Assembly: GCF_030463535.1 (NCBI RefSeq)
Contig: NC_132883.1
Span: forward strand, 31,661,873 to 31,725,872
Direction: 5' to 3'
DNA length: 64,000 bases
Origin: Salminus brasiliensis
Taxonomy: Eukaryota > Chordata > Actinopteri > Characiformes > Bryconidae
Positions 32,326-42,676 of the stretch are shown here, piece after piece. Every line of letters starts with the position of its first letter. The first letter of the stretch is position 1. The translations under genes and the position numbers were made by a program. The notes beneath the pieces were generated by a model. That model was not told where the DNA came from and did not search any database. It saw nothing but the letters and a program-made list of their open reading frames with translations.

Positions 32326-33123
32326 ATTGCCTATGTAATGCTGAAGCAGCTGTGTGCCTTGTTACAAGAGAATCCAGTGATTCTAGGCATATTTGTAAAG
32401 CCACCACTCTCCAACATTAAAAGTGAGTTTAACTAGTAGGCCTGGAAAAATGTGTTTGGGCGGTTTTATGTAGCCTAGGTGGCTACAGACAATGTAGGCT
32501 GCAATGAAGGAAAATGATTTTGTTCATTGCCAGCGCAGCTGTGTGTCTGTTTATCAGAGAATCCAATCATTCTGCACCCAACTGCATCCTTATATTAAAT
32601 AAATAAATAAACCCACAATCTCTACTCATGTTTTGTTGAGCTGAGCTGAGGGCATTCCCAGAAGAGGAGAGGGTTAGTGAGAGAGTTAATGACACTTTTT
32701 GGAAGTATTTAATGTTTCCTGATTCCCGTGAACTCATTGCATGGCTTAAGCTACATGGTTTTAAAGAGTTGCACAGTTGCTATACAGAGACCATCAAAAG
32801 ATCAAAAAGGTTTGTTATCGAATGTGTCCCAGTCTGGCCCTGGGCCAGAGTCCAGCACAGTTTGGTGATTTCCCTGCTCTAGGAGACCAGCTGAACCTGG
32901 TAAATAATAAAGAGCTGAATCAGGAGTACTTGTACAGGAAAATCAGCAAACTGTGCTGGAATCCAGACCTCTTAAACCAGAGTTCTCCACCTGTGCTCCA
33001 AAAGAAGTAACATTCTCTTGTCTTTCGTTTAATCTATGAAAAACGAGCTGCAGTAGCTTCAGCTGCTTCTTCTAGAACACAGGTTCTCAACCCTTGTCCT
33101 GGAGCGCCTGCCTATTTAAGTAT
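32326..33123. other. No gene recognised
   Basis: Includes two diverged copies of GCTGTGTG..AGAGAATCCA (about 32349 and 32526). The phrase GGTTCTCAACCCTTGTCCTG (33082-33101) is common in fish dispersed repeats. A 77-codon ORF (32777-33010) is unrecognised. Confidence 0.35.
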
Positions 33124-33240
33124 GTCCTGCAAGTCAGGAGCCGGGATTGCGGAGGCCAGCTGCACATGCGCGCTGCAGTCGCCGCCCTCTCTTTAGCCTC
33201 ATACATGACACCTGGGACTGTGGCTACAAAAGCCCTTAGT

Positions 33241-34620
33241 GTTCAGGAACTCACTGCTGTGAATTTGCTGTGTTTTTCTGGGTCCAGAGTCTGCCATGGT
33301 GTGTTTAAGCATGTTCAAGCCATCGTCGTCATATCGCTCATGCTGTTTGGTCTTGGGTAACTCTGCTCTTGTTGTTGCTCTCTTGTTGTCCTTTGTTCCC
33401 TGCCTGTCCTAGTGTTTGTTTTGCCTGTGAAGTGGATCAGTGGATATTAAACATATATTTCTTTTCTCTCTCCAGCTGAGGAAGCCAGTACCTGAGAACC
33501 TTAAGATGCCACTTAACTCCCTGAAACAGCAGCAGCAGTCCCACTTCAACTGTCTGCACCACAGCAGGTGTGTGCAGGAGGCTGTCAACTTCTAGTCTGA
33601 GTGTGGAGCACAGACCTTGTCTTGGAGACGACCGCTGAGCCACTTGCTCACCATGCACCCACCACGGAGAAAAGCACAAGTGTCCTGCAGCTTTCTTTAC
33701 TTGGTGTTTTTCTGTTACTTAGCTTTACTTTAGTGTGTGTGTCCAGGAGACCTGGTAAATAATGAAGAGCTGAATCAGGAATCCAGTCCTCCTATACCAG
33801 AGGATTCATTCAGGAATTCACTGATCTCTCTTCTCTTACCCGAAATGATGTTTACAGAGCTTCTCTTCTGGGTGTTTCTGAGTTCTTAGTCACATTCTGA
33901 ACTGCATGTAATGCAGAACACTTCTATCCAGTGGTGGTTCTAGACGAGAGGTCCAGCAAAATTGTGAAATTGTAACTGAAAACTGTCTCAATTGAATTTG
34001 AAGTTTCTTATGTCTGCAAAGCACCATAAGCTAATAACCAATTGGCTCCTCTAACATAACCTTGAAATGGTCTAGAACTGCTACTGCTACATCCTTGTAT
34101 GGCTCCATCCCACACATTTGCTTTGTTAATGTTGAATCTGCTGCAGGACGTTTTATCTATCTTCAGAGAGAGATTGGACACTACATCTGAAGTGGTCAGT
34201 CCCTTACTGTAAATTAACCAGACATACAGAAGTTTATTCATAGTTTCACCATGGTCAAAAGAATTAAAGTAGTGATGACACTTATTAAGTGGGCAAACCA
34301 GGAAAACCAGGACGCAAGTGTTTCAGGGTGCTCCTGTGGCTCTCTCTTTTTAATTGGGCCACACTCCGATACTACGAACAGCCAAACAGTCTCTGCTCTC
34401 TGTTAACTGATACTGCTCAACATTCTCTGCTCTCCATAAATCCATTCAGAACCAACTCTGTATCCTTACCTTCTCAGAGTAAACTGCTGCCTGCTCATCC
34501 GGCCCAACCTGTTAGAAAACTGACCTCTGGGGTCCCCTCTGCCTGCTTCAGCCTAGCTGCCACCCACCAGTCCGACCACTAGACTCCTCCACCACTTGTG
34601 CAAGACCAGCTGCACACCCT
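33241..34620. other. No gene recognised
   Basis: Mixed DNA with no ORF above 100 codons and no family I can name. The phrase AGACCTGGTAAATAATGAAG (33747) repeats CTGGTAAATAATAAAGAGCTG at 32897, a short diverged direct repeat. Confidence 0.3.
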
Positions 34621-34912
34621 CCTACCACTGCTACCTGCCCATGTTAAAATTTACATGGACTCTTAACTACCTGCCACTACTAATATTACTACTATTACCA
34701 TTACTCTCATTAATCTGACCATCGTTGCTATGATTATCCTACGTTATAATGAACCATGATTATAATAAACATATAAGATTTTGTTGCACACCTGAGCAGT
34801 ACACCAGTCTCTGTGGTTCGGTTTATTAATAATTTATAAACATATAAAAGTCTTATGTTGTTGATTTCTTGCCTTTTTACTGATTACAGATTCTGTAACG
34901 CTGCTTTGTGAC
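34621..34912 (+). mobile_element. L2-type LINE 3' UTR fragment
   Basis: CATGGACTCTTAACTACCTG, TTGCTATGATTATCCTACGT, ATAATGAACCATGATTATAA and GATTCTGTAACGCTGCTTTG are characteristic of fish L2-type 3' ends (compare CTGTAAAGCTGCTTTGTGAC at 19130). The family-A LINE remnant follows immediately. Confidence 0.5.
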
Positions 34913-34913
34913 C

Positions 34914-36500
34914 AGTGAGATTTCAGGCAAACCTGAAGACACTTATGTGTCAATATGTGGACTTTCCAACCAGGGGTAAAAATACACTTGACCGGCTCTA
35001 CACAAACATCAAGCAGGCATTCAGGGCAACACCTCACCCCCACCTTGGTTATTCAAACCATCTCTCTGTGATGCCGCATACAAGCCCTGCTAACCAGAAG
35101 CAAGCCCTGTGTAAAGCAGGTAAGAACTTTAGGCACTTCAGGAATTAAGTCTGGGGACAAAGATGCTTTAAGATCTGCCAGAAACAACTTAGATCAGAGC
35201 ATGAGAGCAGTGCTTATGTCAGAAAATCCAGAGTCACTTCACGGACTCAAAAGAACCCAGGCACATGTGGCAGGGCATCCAATCCATCATAGACTACAAA
35301 TCACTCCCACCATTCAGCAATCACAATGCTGACTTCCTCAATGCACTCAACACGTACTTCAGGCAGTTTGAGGGAAAGAACTATACTACAAATCAAAGGC
35401 CCCCCTCAGTCTGGGCAATGAAATACTCAACGGCCCTATACAGGGTCAATCTGTGAAAAGCTGCAGGTCCTGACAATATACCAGGATGTGCTGATGAGCT
35501 GACACACATCCTCACTGACATCTATAACACTCCCCTGAGCCAAGCCATCGTTCCACCATGCTTTAAAACCACCACCATCACACCACTACCGTCCCATAGC
35601 ACTTCCTCGCATCATGATGAAGTGCTTTGAAAGGTTGGTCAATAAACACATTACAACTGGACTCCCTGCAGCACTTGACCCACATTTTTGCATACCGCCA
35701 AACGTTCCACGGATGATGCCATATCAGAAGCGCTTCACCTGAGCCTGGCCCATCTGGACAACAAGAACAGGTACGTGCGGATCCTCTTCTTTGACTTCAG
35801 CTCTGCCTTTAATTCAGTCATCCCTCAGCACTTAGTCAGGAAACGAACCACTAGGCATGTGACTGTGCAACTGGTTATAGGACGTCCTCACAGACAGACC
35901 CCAAACAGAACGAGTCGGACCAAACACCTCTGAAACCGTCATCATGAACACTGGTGTTCCCCAGGGGTGTGTCCTGAGTCCTCTGCTGTTCATCCTTCCT
36001 GAGACGGATGAGGAGAGCAAACCTCCCACCTCTAATCCTCACAACTTTCTACAGAGGCATTAATGAGAGCATCCTGTCCAGCAGCCTCCTAGTCTGATAT
36101 GGTTGCTGCACCACGTCAGACCAGAAAGCTCTAGGCTTCATTCCACAAGCCATCAGATTACTAAACACCCACTAACACAACACACAACATGATGACCTCA
36201 GGACTGTTGATCAAAAACATACATGACAAACAAGTGCAATAATATCTGTAAACAAATAAAATAATAACTGTAAACAAGTGCAATAATCTTGTGCAATATT
36301 ATATTTTTATTATATTGATCAATGTATTATATGCTATTTATTTATTCTATTCTATTCAATGTATGCTTTTATGTCTGTCAGTGCTGTCTGATGGGTCAAC
36401 TTGTCTAGTGTAATCTGGAGAAACGCAGTCTCGTTTAGCTATGCACTCCTGCTGTATAGTCTAAATGACAACAAAGTTCACTCTGACTTTGACAGCAATA
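34914..36500 (+). pseudogene. Degenerate family-A LINE: endonuclease end, RT and 3' tail
   Basis: The endonuclease C-terminus is visible (CQYVDFPTRGKNTLDRLYTN, ATPHPHLGYSNH), then [56 protein letters not shown] and a GVPQG-like segment near 35955. The catalytic FADD box region and most of the thumb are deleted (36000 joins C-terminal sequence). The end AAATGACAACAAAGTTCACT (36464) corresponds to the family-A 3' tail. Many frameshifts; much older than the copy at 5.7 kb. Confidence 0.75.
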
Positions 36501-39316
36501 ATCCTCCAAAATCAACCAATGGCTTGCCAGCGGGCCAAAAATCAAGCACTGTGAATATTTGTATATCTGGAGCATTACAGGTACAATATAGGCAGCAAAG
36601 GTACCCTATTAAAGCCTAGAATCTCTTTTCAGTGTTTTGCCATTTTATCTTTATCTATGTTTTGGTTATTTAGAGTAAGTTTTCTTTATTATTCCCGGAA
36701 TATAAAGGCGAGTTTCGTAGGTTGTTGGGTTGCATTAATAAATGTACGTAGTCTATGTATGTATGATGTATGCATGTATGTGTAGTTTATTTGTATATAA
36801 AATGAACATTGTGCTGCTATAAATTTAAATCTTACTAGCATGTGTAAATAACAAAACATTAGAACAGCAAACCTTTTCGACACCTGGAGGCAGAAAAGAG
36901 AATCACAGCCTTGAAATACAGGAGCTCTCCTTGCTAACAGCAGGCCTGCCGGTAATTTCAGGACATTTATTAGAGGGAAATCAGTTTAAACAAGCTCACA
37001 CAGAAAAGATTAAATAATGTAAGGATCCTAATAGAATTATTATAAAACAGACCCTGGGAAAAGTAATGAAAGGAAGGTTATATATATGGTCACTGAAATA
37101 ACCGGTTCTCTGTGCTTTTAGTGTTAATAGTGTTAAACTGTTTAAGTCATTAATCATCACCCCAGTATAAAACATAAAATAAATGTAAATATCAAAAACA
37201 CGTGTAATCTGATGTTGTTTATCTACTGATTCACCACAGTTCTCAACTGCAGAAGTGTCGTCACAAAGTGTTAAAAACTCTGGACTCTGAACGGATCCTT
37301 GCAGATAATCTGACATTATCTTTTCATGTCTCTAAAACACTTCATTCTGTTCAAACACAGTAAGCTAGAAGTCTACTACATTCTGCTGGACTTCAGAAGC
37401 ACCTGAATGATTAAAAGAGGTGGTTAACATATCAAGTAGGTTATTTTTTACACTTTTGTAAATCGTAGTCATCTTAATGAAGACCTGGAATGTTTTCAAA
37501 TACAGAACTTGCTGCAAAACCTCCTTCAATCACCAAACACACTTTACAGTATGTCAGGTTTTCAGCGGGTCAGTAAATATTACTTAATTAAAAAATTTAC
37601 CAATATGTTTTTTAGTTAAAATACTAAGTAATGAGAATTAATATTTCATTTATGCTAGTAAATTGTAAATAAATAGTTTAAAGTGTATGTTTTACTTAAT
37701 ATATTCCCTTCATTCTACAAGTGTTTTGTAGCTTTAGACTTTTTTTTTTTTTTTTACTTAAATCCTGTTTACTGTGTCTTGCGCATGAGCAAATGAACGG
37801 ATGAGGAGTTGAACTGAACAGCAAGGGAGACAGAGTTTGGTCCAAACTTGGCATAGCTCAAAGTTACACTTTTATTAGTTGTTATTCAAGTGTTTTAGTA
37901 ACAAAATAGCAACGAATACAGTATTAGTGTTGTCATCTTAATTTACCTTCACTTTTTTGGCATCAAGTTAATGTGTACTTAGGCTAAAAGGCGGTAGGTT
38001 ACACCTCCAACTTTGTGGCGATCAATGGCAGCTAAAGCTGAACGTTAGTCCAACTTGTCAGGCGACGTTTTACATTAGACTGCCTTTGCTAATGCTTTTA
38101 GCTACCTATTAAGTTGTCCGGGTGGTATATTTTTAGGAGACATACAGTGCTAACCGAATGTATTTTAGTTATGTTAGTATTTAGTATTTTGTGAGCCATT
38201 TGTCAAGAAATAATTTTGAATCTATCATCTTTTATTCAAAAGTTATAATCAATTTAGCAGAATGTGTCATTTAGCAATTTACAATGTTTGTGTAGCTCCT
38301 TTTTTAACTCACTTTTTACCAATGTCATGTCAGCACACACTATAAACCAATAAAAGTGTACTTTTGTGGACATTAAAGACTACATACACAAACCATTATA
38401 GCCAGGAGAATCAGTTCTTTAAAATTAAATAAAAATCAATGTTTTTAAAATGTAATAAAATAAATGTTCATAAAACACCTTCAAAATCAACCTAAAAAAA
38501 GAATCTCTCAATTTTTATTTAATTCATAAATACTTACATTTAACACATTTCTGTACAATATAAATATATAGAGTATATGAAATATTTGCCATTTTATGAG
38601 CAAATCATATATTAAATATATCAAATGTTTTAGTCAATTTAGCCAAAGGTGTTATTTAGCAATTTAGAATGTTTGTGTAGCTCCTTTTTACCTCACTTTT
38701 TAACAATGTCAGCATACCTTTTTTTAGTTATTACTTAATTATCAACATCCATATTTTGGACAAAAGACAGCAGATAAAATGTGTTTGAAATAAGCACTCC
38801 AACAACAGTGCATATTAAAAATAAATGATTAAAAATATTAGAATTATATACACTTCTCATTCTATAAATAATTTCAAAACAACACATTAACATAGACACA
38901 GTATCATTACATCAAATCATTCAAGCTGTATAATTTCTTGCAAATAACTACAATATAGTTCAGCATTATTAAAGAACAATGAACAAAGCATCACTTCATA
39001 AAACAAACTCTCAACAAATCCAATTCAACAATACAAGAAAAAGCAATTATTTGTTCAGGATAATCACTGAACAATTCAGTAAACAGTTTTGAGGCAACAG
39101 GATATCAAATCCCTAATTCACCTTAAAAATTCACTACAAAATATTTAACAGACAATTCACAGTGGATAATTACCTCAAATTACGTCCTTCCAATGAACAA
39201 TGCACACTGAAATTTGACCTGTGAAGAAAACGAAAAACAAAGAACATATACCCAAACACAGGGGTTGAGGAAGCATGAGAAGAGCTGACAGTAAACGACA
39301 GAAGCTCTATGTAGGT
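36501..39316. other. AT-rich stretch, no gene recognised
   Basis: About 2.8 kb with no ORF over 106 codons and no family I can identify. Holds a T-run at about 37739-37756, and a ~65-bp direct repeat: TTTAGCAATTTACAATGTTT (38271) and TTTAGCAATTTAGAATGTTT (38652), each followed by GTGTAGCTCC..CTCACTTTTTA.CAATGTCA. Confidence 0.5.
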
Positions 39317-39604
39317 CTAACTGTGAAACTCATCTCCTTCACTAGAATGCCAGGACTGAAGACAGTTTCGACTGCCAACTAAACAAAATCTTTTACCTTG
39401 GCACTCAGGAGCTGAGCATGCAATCTGTTTTATTCTCTTTTTTGATTTTTTTGTAGCAAAGCCAGCAATTTCTTGATAATTGCTCCATCTGAGGAATGTG
39501 ATGTAAAACGATGAGGAAGTGGTTGGAGCTACTGAAGGCTGAAATGGCAAAACTGCATCGACGGCAATGTCTGCAAACTTCCTCCATTGGAATGATGCCA
39601 GTCC
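39317..39604 (-). CDS. Unrecognised ORF after a splice-acceptor-like site
   Basis: After TTTTGTTTCAG on the minus strand (about 39605) an open frame reads LASFQWRKFADIAVDAVLPF, then SFYITFLRWSNYQEIAG and KKSKKRIKQIACSAPECQG, ending in TGA at 39317. It has basic and Cys-containing C-terminal parts. It could be the last exon of a host or transposon gene; no domain is recognised. Confidence 0.25.
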   Translation of the reverse strand, partial: GLASFQWRKFADIAVDAVLPFQPSVAPTTSSSFYITFLRWSNYQEIAGFATKKSKKRIKQIACSAPECQGKRFCLVGSRNCLQSWHSSEGDEFHS

Positions 39605-39879
39605 TGAAACAAAATGAAACTATTAACAAAGACTATGTCCACAAAATGGAAGAAAAGTGTTTTCCACCACTTTTGAGTTTTCTGAAGCAGACTGTATGTG
39701 TTTAACATTTGATCAGATCTGCCAACACCTCCCATGTGTGGGTTTGCTGTTATTTCTTCACATGTTTCACTCTTCTGAGCTGTTTTAGGTTAGTATGGAT
39801 GATGTAATTCTGTGGATATGTGCTAAATTTGTGTTCTTGGTCAACGTCCTGGTGTTTATTGAACTACTGCTCAGAGCAT

Positions 39880-40849
39880 GGCTCTGAAGAAGCACCAGAC
39901 ACCAGGATCATCATCTTCGACCTCCTGCCCACTTACTGATGAGTGAGGGAGCCGTTTCCTCAGCTGCTCTTGCTCCACTGCTGGCTGCAGGACAGGTCCG
40001 TCTGTGCTGACTGTAGAGAACTGGGAGAGCTTTCGGCTGCGTGCGGTCTTCTACTGCAGAGATGAGCTTCACCTGAGCCTCCTGAGGTCCATCGTTCTCT
40101 ATGGGCCCTTTCCAGTCACACTGTCAGGTTAGTGAACTGCGTAGTTGGCAGGTAAGTGATTTATATGACTTGACGCCATTTATTCTATCACGTTTCTGCT
40201 TGTACTAAAAAGTAGTATGTCAGTGTCACTCATAGTATTTCAGGCAAATCCTGCAGTATTGAGACTGTCATGATTTGTAATTGTAACGTCAGAAAATCTG
40301 CTTTATAAATCTTATTAGAATATATGATCTCTAGCCCCTAAAGCAGTCATTGTCAATCAAGTTATTTTAAATAGAATTATAAATTATTTGAACATGTAGA
40401 TGAGGAGCGTTATCTACAATATTTTACCACCATTCAGTAAATATATTGATAGACAGATGGATCCTCCACCTACTGCTGCTTTAATACTTGTAAAGGTTTG
40501 ATATGAAAGGAGTTTGTGGACACAAAACTACGTAGCTGCAAATAACTAAAAACAATGAGCTTGAAGATTAAATTCAGTTCTAAGTTCAAAAGATTCAAAC
40601 CTTTTATCAATAAACAGATCCTTTAGGGCATTTCCTAAAGTGTGAATGTCAGTGCACTTCTATAGTGTATTTGTGGTGTATGAAAAGTGTAACTCTGTAC
40701 AGCAAGGTTTCTTTTTGTCAGACGCAGTTCTGAAGCCTTCCACCGGCGTTACGTTTACTGCAGGATTAAAGTGTTTTTCTACATTCCTAAGACTGACTGA
40801 TCAAGTTGATTCTTTAAGCGCAGAGAAGCAAATCCGACTACCACAGTTC
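39880..40849. repeat. Segmental duplication block B, copy 1
   Basis: Parallels 63035-64000 on the same strand: exon, intron-like sequence, GTAGTATGTCAGTGTCACTC, ATGGATCCTCCACCTACTGC and CCACCGGCGTTACGTTTACT. The window ends before the second copy does. Differences include a ~45-bp insertion here near 39891-39935, a ~100-bp insertion in the other copy, and an inverted ~49-bp segment (see findings). Confidence 0.8.
39991..40127 (+). CDS. Candidate internal exon of an unknown gene (block B copy 1)
   Basis: Acceptor CTGGCTGCAG and donor TCAGGTTAGT delimit 137 bp that is open in one frame: TGPSVLTVENWESFRLRAVF, then DELHLSLLRSIVLYGPFPVT. The paralogous segment 63098-63234 has the same length, splice sites and open frame with some amino-acid changes, which suggests coding constraint or recent duplication. 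No domain recognised. A later segment HRRYVYCRI.VF.YIPKTD (about 40740-40800 here) may belong to the same gene. Confidence 0.45.
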
Positions 40850-41320
40850 TGGAGGTTCCACTGAGATCCCAATATTCCTCTGGGTCCAGAGTTTTCAGAG
40901 ACAGGATCAGAAACCGACAGAGGCGGCCGCCGACATCCCAATGAGTGATTCTGAGTCAATTCAGGCGCTCTACTGACTCAGAGACTCTGTACCCGAGGTG
41001 ACTGTAAGCTAATTAATTACACCGCTTGCCTTACGAATAAACAGGAGGAGGCAGGACGCCATGTTCTTAGACCTTCGGGTTACTTTAACCTGGATCCCTT
41101 TTGATATTTTAATTTTCAAATTTGTTTTAGGCCGTTGACTTTTTGCATCCGGACTCAAAAGATGAAGATGTTCAAAGCATTGTCTTAAGATCATTTGAGT
41201 CTCATAGTTGTCTGAACTGTAAGTTTCTTGGGATCCAGATTTGTTTTATGTTGGGAGATTTGAAGGTTTTGTCTTGGAATATTTTGATTGATTTTCATTG
41301 TTTTCAGGGATCCACATTAA
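40850..41320. other. Unique flank left of the inverted repeat
   Basis: No ORF or repeat recognised. It contains a GC-rich point GGCGGCCGCC near 40922. The sequence is not shared with the right flank of the inverted repeat, which defines the outer boundary at 41321. Confidence 0.5.
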
Positions 41321-41365
41321 AGAGATATAGGAGGCACTTTTCATTAAACTAGTTTTGACAGGTCG

Positions 41366-41525
41366 TCTCGACCAATCAGATCATGCCACGTCATCAAGCC
41401 ACGCCCCCTGCATGTCCCTCCCTCGACCAATCAAAAGCGTGAATTTTCACCGGAAGTCCCGCCTTCTGGATATCCCTCCTTCCGGAAGTCCCGCCTATTG
41501 TGTTGCCGTCCAATGGGATAGCTGG
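41366..41525. promoter_or_regulatory. CCAAT/ETS/GC-box cluster, left arm
   Basis: Within 160 bases: ACCAATCAG (41371), CCACGCCCCC (41398), ACCAATCAA (41426), two CCGGAAGTCCCGCC ETS-type sites (41450 and 41482) and a CCAATGGG (41510). Spacing and content resemble a TATA-less vertebrate promoter. It faces the ORF at 42276 but lies 750 bp away across a repeat. Present in identical mirror form at 55813-55972. Confidence 0.5.
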
Positions 41526-41571
41526 GCACTTTTCATCAAACTTTTTTGACAGGTCTGTTATCCATTCTCAC

Positions 41572-41861
41572 ATACCAATGCCTAGCCGGGGTCAAAAGGT
41601 CTGAACGAACCTAGACCCTGATTCATTATCTGAACTTATCTGACTCATGAGTAACTCATCTGTTACTCAAACACCCCACCCCACCCCACCCCTGTGCCCA
41701 TGTGTATGTGTGTGTGTGTGTGTAAACAAAGGAAGCCTAGCCGGGGTCAAAAGGTCTGAACGAACCTAGACCCTGATTCATTATCTGAACTTATCTGACT
41801 CATGAGTAACTCATCTGTTACTCAAACACCCCACCCCACCCCACACCTGTGCCCATGTGTA

Positions 41862-41903
<42 letters not shown>

Positions 41904-41950
41904 CAAGGGAAGCCTAGCCGGGGTCAAAAGGTCCGAATGAACCTAGACCC
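41572..41950. repeat. Tandem repeat with (GT)n, left arm (two full units plus partial)
   Basis: The unit starts GCCTAGCCGGGGTCAAAAGG, continues AACCTAGACCCTGATTCATT and CTCATGAGTAACTCATCTGT, and ends in CACCCCACCCC and a GT run. There are full units at about 41580-41734 and 41735-41912, plus a partial one from 41913. The right arm has one full unit plus the partial. Confidence 0.85.
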
Positions 41951-42275
41951 TGATTCAGTAAAATATAGATACCCCTTCGGACATCTGTTACCCTTTGCCA
42001 CACCCATCCTGTGCCACGTAAGAGAGACGGAGAGAGAGTTGATCAGAGATCTATAGACTTTTATTTACGAGTCAATTACGTATTACACGCAATGATTCGG
42101 TAACATCATTTAAAAAAGGCGCCCAATCAGGTGACCAAGATACATACGATCGAGCAAATCAGAGTATGCAACGTCATAAGTCTCTACCCATTCATTCAAC
42201 AGGCCCTGTAGGCCGAAGGATTTAAAGGGTCAGTGTTTGTGCGGCGGTTAGGGTTAGAAGATAGCCGTAATAATC

Positions 42276-42593
42276 ATGGCTTCTGTCACAGTTCTGACCC
42301 AAAAGAATACGGCCGATCTTAACAAAAACAAAAATGTGCTTGAAAGACACATTTGCATGGCTTTGGCTAACGGCTATTATTTCGGGTTCTATTTTGATCA
42401 AGAAAATGACAGAGTTGTGTTGTACAGCGGGCCGACATCAAGTTTTGCGGATGCCTCTGAACTTTTTTCCTTGCAACGCAATGAATGGCATACTTTCAAA
42501 AGACATTTTGGTTGTATGTATACTTATATTAAATTTAGATATTCGGATTGCAAAGTGATATTGTGGATCCTTTTTGTCACAGGTCATCAATAG
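42276..42593 (+). CDS. Unknown 105-codon ORF, left arm
   Basis: Opens at ATG (MASVTVLTQKNTADLNKNKN). The core is RHICMALANGYYFGFYFDQ, DRVVLYSGPTSSFADASELF and NEWHTFKRHFGCMYTYIKF, ending WILFVTGHQ-stop. It is rich in aromatic residues with a plausible globular composition; no family recognised. It converges tail-to-tail with the claudin remnant (exon at 42677-42784). Its mirror copy at 54875-55195 lacks one base after the fifth codon, which puts the same core out of frame with that ATG. It could be a captured viral or transposon gene, or chance. Confidence 0.35.
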   Translation: MASVTVLTQKNTADLNKNKNVLERHICMALANGYYFGFYFDQENDRVVLYSGPTSSFADASELFSLQRNEWHTFKRHFGCMYTYIKFRYSDCKVILWILFVTGHQ

Positions 42594-42676
42594 CATTTTG
42601 TCATCATTATCACCTGCTACATCTTGTTGCCTGTGGATATTGTACATTCATTATTCAAATATTGCACAGGGCTTAC

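Noticed and set aside
42237..42260. Telomere-like GTTAGGGTTAG near the unknown ORF
   Set aside because: Only about one and a half TTAGGG units; expected by chance and not extended in either arm.
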